This document shows, one piece after another, positions 45,201-55,190 of a stretch of DNA of 64,000 nt; the stretch's first letter is position 1, and the number at the start of each line of letters is the position of its first letter. Position numbers and translations under genes: made by a program. The DNA comes from Apoderus coryli (lineage: Eukaryota > Arthropoda > Insecta > Coleoptera > Attelabidae), in assembly GCA_911728435.2 (NCBI GenBank), contig OU452204.1:8060001-8124000 (forward strand). The letters are read 5' to 3'. The notes below the pieces were generated by a model. The model did not search any database and had not been told where the DNA came from. It saw only the letters and a list, made by a program, of their open reading frames with translations.

Positions 45201-46169
45201 CTTACCGAACACTACTAACCTTAGTAACGAGCCTTTTTCATAGCGAGCAAAAATGTTTTGGAGTGGTTGAAATGGTAATTAGTGATTCCGTTGACACTGA
45301 AATGATAAAAATAAAGAGTAACGATGATTAACAGTTACGAGCTTACTAAAATTAGAAGTCCTAATTGAGTGAAATTTAGAATTTCCGCCGCTGCGTGGCA
45401 CCGAGATTGGATATAGCCCCCAACTCTTCCCACCACCTACCTCTTTGAATCCAGACTCGCTTCCATACCTTCTAAGAAAGCTCAAGGGCATTGGACAGCC
45501 ACCAATAAAACCCAACCCATCAAACACGTTTAACCAGGAACCTGATCAATTCTTTTTTATATGGTTAAAAGAACCATGTCACACAAATCTCATGTCTATA
45601 GTCATCTCTAATAGTAAATCATCGTGATAAATAAGGAAGTCAAAAATACTATGGGAATTAATTCAAATGTACCTAGCCTCAAACGCATGGGAAAAGTTTC
45701 TACGCAGAGAGAAAACTTTTTCGTGTGATAAAAATGTATTTGACTCAAACTGTCGATTCTCTTGATTGATTGGAAAAAGGATGCAAAGGAACTTGTGACA
45801 GGCATAGGTATCCAAACAGAGGCATATACATACAGAAGCAAGTTTTCGCGCATGTAGAAGAAGCTAAAACAAAGTGCATGTGATATTACATTAAATTTAT
45901 TTATCATAAGATTATTAATTTTTCTTTTAGCTGAATCGTTTTTATTTGGTCCTGATCCGATCTACCTTATATGCCCAAGGTGTCGAGTGATGGTCTATAC
46001 AGAGGTCAGAACCGAAAGATCAACCCTATCCCACATTACTTCGGCTATTTTGTGTATGTGCCTATGTTGGCCATGTTCCTGGATACCATATTGTTTGAAA
46101 TCATGTATGTACACATATCATACTTGCCCGAATTGTGAGTATTACTTTGGTATGTACGAACCATGGTAG
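42253..46169 (+). CDS. LITAF-domain protein (LPS-induced TNF factor homologue)
   Basis: 297 aa from exons 42253-42436, 42540-42767, 43262-43504 and 45931-46169, GT/AG borders, all joins in phase 1. The N-terminal two thirds is Ser/Thr-rich and probably disordered. PPSY motifs at 166-169 and 200-203 are the PPxY type that recruits NEDD4-family ubiquitin ligases in LITAF proteins. The C-terminal LITAF domain has CPRC at 233-236, a Cys-rich hydrophobic segment at about 255-276 (AILCMCLCWPCSWIPYCL), and the canonical HTCPNC at 282-287 ending in FGMYEPW. The domain binds zinc through the paired Cys motifs and anchors to late-endosome/lysosome membranes as a monotopic protein. It is longer at the N-terminus than vertebrate LITAF (about 160 aa). 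Intron 3 contains a nested transposon. AATAAA at 46212 follows the stop by 43 bases. Confidence 0.9.
43996..44910 (-). mobile_element. Tc1/mariner-type element, deleted transposase
   Basis: TIRs: GGGTGTTTTTTATAGAGATA at the left and the inverse of GGGTGTTTTTTATAGAGTTA at the right, continuing into TAGAACTTT. TA lies at each edge (43994-43995 and 44911-44912). It is 915 bp, short for an autonomous element because internal coding sequence is missing. Nested inside family A copy 2. Confidence 0.85.
44104..44818 (-). pseudogene. Tc1/mariner-type transposase with internal deletions
   Basis: Minus-strand pieces in order: LTLQQRFQIVQTYFENHGSV and TYRALRPFYGQHN (helix-turn-helix start), then RILFSDEAHFCLNGYVNAGQ (first Asp), VTVNGYRYRAMITDFFVHQL and MWFQQDGAQ (second Asp), and WPPRSCDLTRLDYFLW (third Asp) ending in GHMPEIIF. 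This is the common insect transposase group with SCDLTPLDYFLWG motifs. At least three frame changes occur, and the region between the HTH and the first Asp, plus part of the stretch after LNGYVN, are missing. Not functional. Confidence 0.85.
45050..45930. other. Rest of LITAF intron 3
   Basis: About 880 bp of non-coding sequence up to the TTTCTTTTAG acceptor at 45921-45930. A locally GC-richer part at 45390-45540 contains open frames on both strands but no recognised motif. Confidence 0.5.
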
Positions 46170-46211
46170 ATAAGATTATAAGTATAAAGATGTATAATTT
46201 TTTTCAAATTA

Positions 46212-46217
46212 AATAAA
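46212..46217 (+). terminator. PolyA signal of LITAF gene
   Basis: AATAAA 43 bases after the LITAF stop codon, in the right strand and spacing. Confidence 0.75.
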
Positions 46218-46371
46218 GATGTTGCAAGGTGTTATTTTGATTTTAAGTTTACAAACACATGAAATAAAAATATAAAGCATACATTTTCTGGCGTGACCTA
46301 GATGTGAGAGCTTCTGGATGCCCCGCAATACTGAATTTATTACCGGCCCGCTTCAAAGTTCAAAATTCGTG

Positions 46372-46449
46372 TCTATTTCGGACTTTGCCTGCGCTGTGCT
46401 ACGGCAACCATAGGTTTATTAAATAATTAGCAGGCAAACTCTGAAATAG
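46372..46449. repeat. Small inverted repeat, shared tip motif
   Basis: CTATTTCGGACTTTGCCTGC (46372-46391) is inverted as GCAGGCAAACTCTGAAATAG (46430-46449). The core ATTTCGGACTTTGCCTG recurs at 50591-50607. Likely transposon termini; the KRBA2-like remnant starts about 240 bp downstream. Confidence 0.6.
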
Positions 46450-46684
46450 TCTAGATTGAGCTGTTTAGATTTTATATGCAGATTGCAGCACACTGATCGT
46501 TTCTTGTTGGTTCTTGGCGCTACATGGTTGCAGCATCGCGGCCGGCGTATCGACTATAGATTTCAGTTATCATTACATTATCGCGTCGTGTTCAGTTGTG
46601 CTTAGTCGTTCTTGGTGGCGCAAGGAAAGTAAATATAAGGAAGTATGAGTGACGCAAGTGAAATGAAGGCGAAATTTTAGTAAA

Positions 46685-47095
46685 AACTGGAAATCGCTAA
46701 AGAAGTACGAGGAAATAATAATTAGAAAAGTTGAAGAGGCCAAGAAAACAACTCTTCAATACCGACGTCTGAAATGTAACGATGTGTAACTTGTTGGTGG
46801 TATTACGAGGTTAATTTTACAATTATCTGCGCAATTGACCGAAGTGAAGAAATACTTAAATGAAGAATTGTTTGAAGTGGTCCTTAAACCTTAAACCACT
46901 GAGCAACAAATAGGCTAACGTAACTCATGAATGCATTACATTTTACGTAGAGCTTTCTGAAGCCTGTCACCAAATGAAAAAGCATAAAAAACAGATAAAC
47001 TTTTGCGATTTCCAGATGAAAATTCGCGAAGACAAGTCGATCTTATCAACAAGCAGACATGCCCTGAAATATCTCTTTCTGCTGCCACTGAAAAA
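46685..47095 (+). pseudogene. KRBA2-like integrase remnant
   Basis: Pieces in changing frames read LKKYEEIIIRKVEEAKKTTL with YRRLK after it, then LVGGITRLI, then KKYLNEELFEVV, then YVELSEACHQMKKHKK, then NSRRQVDLINKQTCPE. This order matches the zinc-binding and early core part of the integrase in 'KRAB-A domain-containing protein 2'-like transposon genes common in insects (YDVLEVGG..., CQ.KK, SRCQVDLIDMQS). In-frame stops and frame changes make it dead. The catalytic part is missing. Confidence 0.55.
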
Positions 47096-47860
47096 AAACC
47101 AAGTAAACATACATACGTTTTTTAAACGTAAAATGAACGTGTGTTTAAAAAATAAGCGTTTTATTTTGGTACAAAACAACACCGTGTTAATTCATAACGT
47201 TTTTAATACGAACATTTCTGGCCAAATACTAACTTAAGAAAACTTTTATGTTAATATGACGTTATTTTGAATGTTAAATTTATTATATTACAATACGTTT
47301 TTATAACACACTTTCTAACCATACTCGGCTATTACACACGTTTTTTATACGTTAAAACCAACGCATAAAATATTAATCTAAACTAATAGAAGTAAAAACC
47401 GGGTTATAGTCCTATTTTTCTGACTAAAATATAAGTCATTATGTTTATCTCACAATAACGTACTAAGCGGATCGCATGTTTACGTTTATCAATACGGGTT
47501 TTTAACGTTTCTCGAAACCAGTTTCTAAAATATGAGTATAGTATTATTAAAACGTATTGATAACGTTTCTATGAACAACTCAGGGCTTATAGAAAACAGA
47601 GCATTTGATTGGTGGACCACATACAAACTGTTTCCTGAATTGCTTTTAAAGGACCTCGCCCCGCTCCACTGCGTAGAATCTGGAGGATTTTTTCTGACTT
47701 GTGTAGGAATCAACCTTCTACTGGTGTACTCGAGTTTCCAAATTCGACAGTGTTAGTGACTGTGAGAAAAACGTGTTATAAAATCCTACCTACAATAGTC
47801 ATTTTTAATAGTGAAAAAAACGTATTTTAAAATTTTCTGAAGTAATCCATTTATCGAGGA
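47096..47860. repeat. Cluster of ACGTTTTTTA-type words
   Basis: Over about 750 bp the word family ACGTTTTTNATACG / AAACGTNTTNATAACG recurs on both strands at least ten times: near 47112, 47199, 47297, 47338, 47482, 47500, 47551, 47563, 47770 and 47819. Spacing is irregular and unit sequences are diverged, so this is not a simple tandem array. Origin unknown. Confidence 0.45.
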
Positions 47861-47872
47861 GTGAATGATAAT

Positions 47873-47934
47873 GTTGAATAAAACTGCGTCTACTCCACAA
47901 AAAGACTCGTGGAGTAGACGCAGTTTTATTCAAC
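47873..47934. repeat. Perfect 26-bp inverted repeat with GGAGTAGACG
   Basis: GTTGAATAAAACTGCGTCTA (continuing to CTCCAC) is exactly inverted after a 10-base loop, 26 of 26 pairs. CGAGGAGTGA lies just upstream. GGAGTAGACG and the CGAGGAGT word are the conserved tail of the Penelope-like pLTR family at 14967 and 35935; another GGAGTAGACG is at about 38514. Confidence 0.9.
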
Positions 47935-48739
47935 AGTATTTTAAAATGTTATTTTTACTAATAAAAATTATGTTTCTTGAATCGCGGGAAAGAATCCTAT
48001 TGGTTCGGACGGTCAGACGATCACATTTGATTTGATATTCGAAGTACCTATTTTCTTGCATTAAACTAAACGAATGTAAAAGGAGAAATGAGTTAGTTTC
48101 ATCAACAATCTCGTACTTATAGTTTATAGTCTGTGTGTGTTACGTTTGGAACTAGACATTATACCTAAAAAATATACCCTATCTAATTAAGTGGTTGATA
48201 TTTTCGTCTTTCGTCTAAAGATGATCATTATTAGTAGACCATAACCTAATAAACTTTGCCTTTGCAACTAGAACACAAATTTTCTGCTGTTAGTCATTTT
48301 TATTGATTGAAACCGGTGAGTACGTAAGTATTATTTATTTTTTAAATATAAATGTTTTATGTAAGCGTAGATTTACTATGGATATTTATATAATATATTT
48401 TATACTGATATTTTGGAAATCTATTTTGAATAATTGTATTTGCTTTTCTAAAGAAAATATAAATATTATTCCTAATTTAAACCTAATCGCCGGAAGCAAC
48501 AATTTTCAATATGTTTGCATTTGAAAATTTCCATGCTCTGCTCTAATATAACAATATAGAATATTGTTGAATTGTTAGGAATTATATAACAGTGTCACAC
48601 TAAAAACAAATAAAAACATTTTTTTATTTTTTTAACTGTATATAATCTCTTTAAGATTATAATTTTTTATTAAAAATGTTATTACCTGAGGGCCTGAGGC
48701 CATTGCCTCCTCTTTAATTTTAATAGGGTGGCACTAATG

Positions 48740-50540
48740 AACATTAAAATTATTGAAGTTTAAGGTCGTAGACGCTACTGAGCTGAGGCCAATAAATATG
48801 TTATCAACTATCGAAAAAATAATTGAGAGAATAGTGCATGATCAACTGTTGGAGTTTGTGAATACAAATGATGTGATTTACGTAAATCAGTCAGGGTTTC
48901 GGAAGGGTCATGGTTGTGAAACGGCTGTCTGGAATATATTGTTTGACTGGAAGAGTGACTCTGATTGTGGTCGGAAAATAGGGGCTGTATTCTTGGATAT
49001 CAAGGTTTCGAGACTATTGATAGGGGAAAACTTTTATTGAAATTAAAAAAAATAGGAATTTCAGGAATTGCTTTAGCTTGGCTTGCCGACTATCTAGAGA
49101 ATAGAAAACAAAGGACAAAAATTAATGGATTTGTTTCCGGAGATAGAGAATGTTCATGGCGTACCACAGGGTACTTCTGTGAGACCGCCCTTGTTTCTAC
49201 TCTATATTAATGATGATGTGTATGTATGTATGTATGTATGTATCACAGCAAAATTCATCTATTTGCTGATGATACTCTTATCTATTTTTCGAGTAACAGC
49301 CTTTCCGAAGTGGTAAATACCTTGAATATGAATCTGGGTCGCGTTGTTTCTTGGTGTAACGGTAATTTAATTAAATTAAATAATGATAAGACAAAATGTA
49401 TGATTTTCGATAGTAAACACATCCACGCTGAATATTCTAATTTAAACACAAAAATAATGATGAACGGTGAAGTCGTGCAGAGAGTGGAAAGTATGAAGTA
49501 TTTGGGTATTATTATCGATAGTAATCTGACTTTTAAAGACCATGTATTGTTTGTTATTTCAAGAGTTTCGAAATCTGTACACTTCTTAGTTAGAATAGCC
49601 ACTTCATTGACGAGATATTCAAGATTGATGGCTTACAATACTCTTGTATTGGCCCATTATACATTTTCTGCCTGCATTTTATACAATGCAATTAAGAACG
49701 AGATAGATCGGCTTCAGAAATTGCAGAATAGAGCTATGAGGGCGATTCTTGGTGTAGGTCTAAGAACTCTCATCCAATGTATGTTGCGGTCTCTGGATTG
49801 GTTTTCGGTTTCTGAGTATTTAGAATTTAGGACTCTTACACTGATTCTTAAAATGACGCCAGGTTATCTGACATCCAAATTGCTTGTGAACTCGGATGTT
49901 CATGACTACAACACAAGAACAAGAAATAATAATAATAATAAATCGACTTTATTTCAATTAACAGTTTAACGTCACAATATATGTATATAAAACAAAGATC
50001 TGCATCAGGCGAAGTCTAGCCATTGGCTATTCTAACTTAACCCTACGCAAGATCTATCCCACCTCTAAAATACAATTTGCATTTGGAATATACAAATCAA
50101 TCTCTTACTTTTCCTACATCTCACAGTAAACACTAAATAAGGTTAGAATAAATCCTAAAAGCGCACATCTCTCAGCGAACCATCAGCGTTCAAATTACAC
50201 ATCTAGATAATATGATTTCAGAGTTACAACAAAAAACAAAAAATGCTCTGAAAGAACATTATTTCATGAAGGCCTTGTAAGGTATAATGAATTGACGTAT
50301 CTGTGAAGGACTGCACTACCATTGCGGCCTTTAAAAAAAATTGACTTTATCTCTAAAGGGGGATCAGTAGACTGTTTGTGTTTGTAATTATTTTATGTTC
50401 TGTTTTGTAATTGTGTTTTAATTTTTTATTGTTTACAAATGTAGTGATATTTTTTGTTTTTTTTATTTTTTGTTTTTGTATGTATTTATACATCAATGTA
50501 AATAGCATATATGCTAAATAAAGGATTATATTATTATTAT
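48740..50540 (+). pseudogene. LINE reverse transcriptase pseudogene (jockey/CR1-like)
   Basis: On the + strand: LRPINMLSTIEKIIERIVHD, then QSGFRKGHGCETAV and AVFLDI (RT motifs) from 48780, then GKLLLKLKKIGISG in a second frame, then HGVPQGTSVRPPLFLLYIND (VPQGS box) in a third, then HLFADDTLIYF (catalytic Asp pair) at about 49253 and YLGIIIDSNLTFKDH further on. A TGTA microsatellite (49219-49240) sits between the last two boxes and shifts the frame. The coding end at HDYNTRTRN is cut by another LINE tail. The 3' end follows from about 50340 and closes with AATAAAGGATTATATTATTA at about 50517. It is 5'-truncated before the RT fingers. Confidence 0.85.
49926..50335 (-). mobile_element. LINE 3' end inserted in LINE pseudogene
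   Basis: On the minus strand the piece ends with AAATAAAGTCGATTTATTATTATTATTATT, a polyadenylation-type signal and (ATT)n tail. It interrupts the last codons and 3' region of the host LINE, which resumes near 50335 with TTGACTTTATCTC. The left edge is clear; the right edge is approximate. Confidence 0.5.
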
Positions 50541-52360
50541 TACCTATTTCGAATATGCTTGTCGCTGGCAAAATCCGAAATAGGGAAGGAATTTCGGACT
50601 TTGCCTGGAGCGGACGGGCAATCCGCACTTTGCATAGTAAAATTTAGGTAAGATTGCACAACAGACATTGCCGATAACATATACAAGGTGATTGCTGATG
50701 GATAGTACATTAGAAGTTGTGGGAAAAGTAACCACATGATTGTTTTGAACATTATACTATATAATATATTTATACATATAATTATCAAAGAAGACCTTTA
50801 AGAAAATTCAGCTTCCTCAGCAAAAAGTTACATACTTATAATGCTCGAAAACCACAGTTAGTAGTCAAATTACATTACATTACATTTATCCGTTACTTTC
50901 TGGTCCCTAGCGTCTCATACTGAATTGAAATCGGCGCTGCATACGTTACTCTATTCTATCTGTTTTTCAGTAAAGTATCCTTCTCAAAGGCATCGCGACG
51001 CCGACGTTCTATCCAGAATTGTAGGCAGTATTTGTCGGGACGTTGGACGTTGTTTTCGTCTCATTCAAAAGTGGCGTCGAGTTAATAAACACGATTTCTA
51101 ATCGCTTTTAATATTTCTCTCCGAAGCGTAGATCATGAGGTAATTTACTCATAACTAAAATCGTAATTATTATTATTGAGAGTGAAAATTAATTAAATAA
51201 TAAACGAACTCAATTAATTAAAGTAATTTGCTTTAAGAATTAAAGTCGATTTCAAAAATTTAGTTTAAAGCATCCGCATCTGAACAAAAATTTGAAGAAA
51301 GTTACCATTGTTTAGCAAAAATATCACGTCTTTGCGGACAGTTACATTTCGTTATAGTAAACTAACATTAAATCTGTAATAGTTGTTATAATTACTTATT
51401 ATAAGTAAACTTATGAGAGTTAAACTTTAGTTAACTCATGTGATGTGGATTAATTTCTATATACGGTATGTAAATGTATTTTTGTATTTAAGAATTTATA
51501 ATATTAACTAATCTACTCAATTATTAGATATTATGATGTCTTCTTGACAAAGATAAATTTTGAGATAAACAAGTAAAAACAAATATTTCCAACGAAAATT
51601 CCTTTTAATTTTTGTGACGGTATTCTCACAGTTTATACAGTTGGTTCTCATCGTGTCGGTACGTCTCATCTTCCTGTCTTCAAAGCAATTCGCCGCGCAT
51701 TGTTATAGCAAAGAATAATGTACACAATGTACATTAATCTTTGGTTATAGTATAGTATCTTATAGTATATATAGATATAGTATAATATAGTAGCGGGCCA
51801 GAAATGTAGCTGGGAATGCGACGAGTCGATGCCGTTTTCAGCGTCTAGTGAACCTTCTTATAGTATTTATTATTCTATGGTATTGTGCAGAAAGGACAAA
51901 AATGACTTCAAAACTTTCAACTATATAGTTTTTTAGATTTTTTAGAAGTCACATCGCCCAATGGATCAAATGACGACAAAAGTTGGAAAAACATATTTTA
52001 AAATATATTTTGTTCCGAAACGGAATATTTTATGCAAATAGAATCTCATAGATAGTCTCATGTGAATGTAAATAAACATGAATTTATTTTAATACCTATG
52101 TATACAGGGTGAGCTGTTTTAAAGTGTGTATTAGAAATTTTCAATCTTGCAATAATTGAAATATGAACAATTATAAATCAGGAGGTACGTAAAGAAAACT
52201 TTTGTAATTAATTATATTTTTACACTACAAGGGGTAAAAGCATTGGAATTCAATTACATAAGTTTAGGTAGCCTACTACCTTTATCTTTTGCTGATAAAT
52301 TTATACGATTTTTAAATGAAAGGTCACTGCTGCAATAGTTTACAAAATAATGTGTCAGGA
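50541..52360. other. No gene recognised
   Basis: AT-rich. ATTTCGGACTTTGCCTGG (about 50591) repeats the tip seen at 46372. AATGTACACAATGTACATT at about 51718 is a small palindrome. ATACAGGGTGAGCTGTTTTA at 52104 is another small-element tip. No coding support. Confidence 0.5.
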
Positions 52361-52362
52361 AT

Positions 52363-52560
52363 AATAATAATAATAATCATTTGTTGCCTAACAGGCCCAA
52401 TTTAGCAATAAAAAATACAAAAGTACCAGAATGCTTATTTCAGGATATAAATAGATGAGTGAATAGCCATGGATTGTATAACAGTGAATTATACAGGTCT
52501 CAACAACAGCTAAATAAAATATAATAAAATAAAAGAGCAACCACGTAAACATAAATACAG
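52363..52560 (-). mobile_element. LINE 3' tail, 5'-truncated
   Basis: Read on the minus strand, the piece runs into GGGCCTGTTAGGCAACAAATGA followed by an (TTATTATTATT) tail near 52363-52378. About 190 bp of unidentified 3' untranslated sequence precedes it. The extent is approximate. Confidence 0.4.
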
Positions 52561-52849
52561 GAGTTTAATACAAATTTGCCGTACCATTCCGCAGATCAGT
52601 CAGAAATTTGATGTCGAAAAAATGTTGTTCCCTATGTAAATTAAATTTATTTGTCAACTTAAGAGCTCTAGTCAATGGCGGACGTACCGCATAGTTCGTT
52701 CGAAGATATGACACCTTCAAATATATAATTGTTGTTGTTAGAAAGCTAGGGGCTGTCAATTAGCAAATTTATTATTTGAAAAAGAAATATATTTGATATG
52801 TGCAGATCTTACTTACAGACAGTTTTTCATAACCGCGCAACAATAGTTA

Positions 52850-52945
52850 AAAAAATCGATTGTGTCACCCCAAAACGTTCCCGACAAGTTTAATATAATC
52901 AAAAATATATGACGTGCGTAACGAAACAGAATTTTAATAAAATAT
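52850..52945 (-). repeat. Dispersed repeat family B, end fragment
   Basis: AATATATGACGTGCGTAACG followed by AAACAGAATTTTAAT matches the end of the family B copies at 3430-4165 (reversed) and 54560-54660. Only the terminal 90 bp is present. Confidence 0.6.
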
Positions 52946-53064
52946 GTTTTGTCTATTTTTTTAATCCAGGTACTCAAAATTTGATTACCAAAGGCAAAGT
53001 TTTATACCTGTTATTAAATTGTAGTTAACATCATTAGTATCGTAAGTTTTTGTCATATTTATTA

Positions 53065-53101
53065 GCCCTGATGATGGAATAAATCATTTTGAAAGCTTGG
53101 C
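53065..53101 (+). ncRNA. Hammerhead-like motif, Penelope type
   Basis: GCC-CTGATGA-T-GGAAT-AAATC-ATTTT-GAAA-GCTT-GGC. Core boxes are exact, stem I is GCC/GGC, stem III is AGCT-like, and CTT would be an allowed cleavage triplet. GAAAGCTTGGC after the core is a wording I associate with Penelope-like elements. One extra T lies next to stem II, as in the other motifs here. Confidence 0.35.
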
Positions 53102-53298
53102 ATAGCAAAGAGAAGTTTTTTTCCACCAAATCTCTGAATTAACTGACTATATCCCAAAATATTAAGACATACTTGATTGTTTCACAATTTATTAATTTTT
53201 TTGGGACGGGAGATGCCCACATGTGCAAGCGCGTGTCGATGCGATCATGGTATGAAAGTACCTGGTCGTGTGGATAGTGGTTGGATGGGTGGACGGTG

Positions 53299-53404
53299 CA
53301 CCCGGACGAGTCGGTAGACTTGCCAATGCCACGTAGTTATGGACTATACATAGTCGTAGATGCTGGCATGTGGCAGTCGATGACCGTGGTTCGGATTCCA
53401 CGCT
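53299..53404 (+). repeat. tRNA-Lys-like SINE head
   Basis: CACCCGGACGAGTCGGTAGA resembles the start and D-arm of tRNA-Lys. About 90 bases on, CCGTGGTTCGGATTCCACG forms a good T-arm (CGTGG/CCACG stem, TTCGGAT loop). The span is too long for a simple tRNA, so it is a decayed tRNA-derived SINE or pseudogene. The surrounding 53210-53410 is GC-richer than its neighbours. Confidence 0.4.
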
Positions 53405-53570
53405 AAACTGTAGGTCCAAGAATTCTCACAAATATATATAACAAAAGAAATAGCTAAATTGAATAAACGTAGTTGTAGAGGCCAATAGAGAGATTCATTC
53501 TTTTCCTAAATCTAATAAAAATAAACTTAGTAGGTACAATATTCGTTTACTTAACGCATATTATTTTATA

Positions 53571-53630
53571 TGAAAAATAATTTAATGGCAAAGCGGACTA
53601 AAATATTGGTTTTACCTACACAAGGAATTT
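53571..53630 (+). repeat. Half copy of the 54085 hairpin element
   Basis: AATAATTTAATGGCAAAGCGG followed by ACTAAAATATTGGTTTTACC repeats one inner arm of the palindrome at 54085-54267, 0.5 kb upstream. Confidence 0.75.
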
Positions 53631-54084
53631 TGTTTAATTTAGCAGGGCCTCAGTCTAATTCAATAGAACCAGACCGAGGCATGGGTCGACATATACTGAC
53701 GAATTCGTTTCGCTCTTGATATGAGCTCGTCAGAGTACAATAGTCGTTGGCCATCTACAAATATCAGCCTGCATTTAAGCACAATAGGATACACAACAGT
53801 AGACACATGTAAACACGTATCCTACATGTACATAGCAAAGATTAATCTTGTGTACATTAATCTTTGTACATAGTAATGCATATCCTATACCATGCAGAGG
53901 CCGAACAAACTCAATGTATAGGTAAAACCAGTCGTATAATAGAAATAAAAATAAAATAGTGTGAACACAAAACGCTAGCAGGAGACCATTTTATCTTTGT
54001 GCCAGCATCTCCCAAATATTTGGGTATCAGCAATGCTCGGACGGTGGTCTCCAAGCGTCGATGTTTAATGCCAAATAATGAAAA

Positions 54085-54267
54085 ATTAAAAGGATTTCAT
54101 GTCCGTAAATATAATAAATGACAAATAATTTAATGGAAAAGCGGACTAAAATATCGGTTTTACCTACACAACACAATTCCTTGTGTAGGTAAAACCAATA
54201 TATTAGTCCGCGTTGCCATTAAATTATTTTTCATTTATTATATTTACGGACATGAAATCCTTTTAAT
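54085..54267. repeat. Palindromic MITE, about 85-bp arms
   Basis: ATTAAAAGGATTTCATGTCC begins the left arm, and its inverse ends the right arm at about 54267. Inner ends are TTTTACCTACACAA / TTGTGTAGGTAAAA with about 9 bases between. The arms agree at nearly every position. It would fold into one long hairpin in RNA or single-stranded DNA. Confidence 0.85.
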
Positions 54268-54559
54268 ATTAGTTTATTTTTATTAAAAAGATGGCAGATA
54301 ATAAAAAAAAAACATTATTGTGGCAAAGTGTAATCCCTATAATTATAAAAAACAAAAACGACCAAAATCGTAAGAAATTATTTGTTACATTTGGGTATAG
54401 CCATATTCGATTTAGTGTAGACAAAATGAAAAAATTATGTCAGAAAACGAAATTTTGCCCTCCAGTAGCGAGAACGATGTAGTTATCTGCGTTATCTAAA
54501 TCAATCTCTGGAAGCAATTGGACAGTTGCCATCTCGGACGCGAATAAAACATCAGTCAG

Positions 54560-55190
54560 TTGGGTTTAAAAAAATCGGTTGTGTCAGCCCAAAACTTTCC
54601 CGGAAAGATATAATATAATCTAAAATATATGACGTGCGTAACCAAACATAATTTTAATAATAATTATTAAAATTATTGCATTATTTTCAATAAACTGATT
54701 CGAAACTTAGAGATAAAAAAATTGCCAGAAAAGGGTATTGAACCCAGGACTTCGCGCATGCGTACATGCAAAGTAAGCATTCACCACTAAGTTACAGGAG
54801 TATAATACCCATTATGCTAATAACGCCGACCTTAGAGATATAAACCAACAACCTAACTGGGGAAATTCTAAACGAAATTTTCTCGAGAACTATGGAGGTA
54901 AATTTCAAAAGTAAACTCTTGCTGTGAAGAGCATAAAAAGTGTGGGCGACTATCACAGCGTTAAAGCGATTTTAACCAAAAACTAATGGGTTTGATTCTC
55001 TCAAACTCATATACCAAAAGTTAGCTCAATTGGTTGAAGCTTTTAGGCGCATTCGTGTAAAAATACGTACAGAGAGACATACTTTCATCTGGAAATGGTC
55101 TTACTCGTCTCAGGGGACTTCAAAATGATTATATCCGTCTTTATCTCAAATTTTTGTTGGGTTCACAATACTTTCCCCTGGGCCATAGAG
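54560..55190 (-). repeat. Dispersed repeat with tRNA-Ala-like segment (family B, copy 2)
   Basis: Reverse-oriented relative of 3430-4165, sharing body words GGTATATGAGTTTG and CCCATTAGTTTTTG, the tRNA-like part (54723-54797) and the TTACGCACGTCATATATTTT tail. The tRNA-like part on the minus strand has AACTTAGTGGTGAATGC (A box), ACTTTGCATGTACG (anticodon arm) and TGGGTTCAATACCC (T arm, paired). The order, body then tRNA part then tail, is the same as in copy 1. Confidence 0.7.

Noticed and set aside
46974..47237. 87-codon frame at 46974 as an independent gene
   Set aside because: Its start overlaps the KRBA2-like integrase remnant, and the rest is AT-rich sequence with no domain.
53192..53419. 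75-codon minus-strand frame in the GC-richer stretch
   Set aside because: It overlaps a tRNA-Lys-like SINE head. The frame is open because of composition, not coding.
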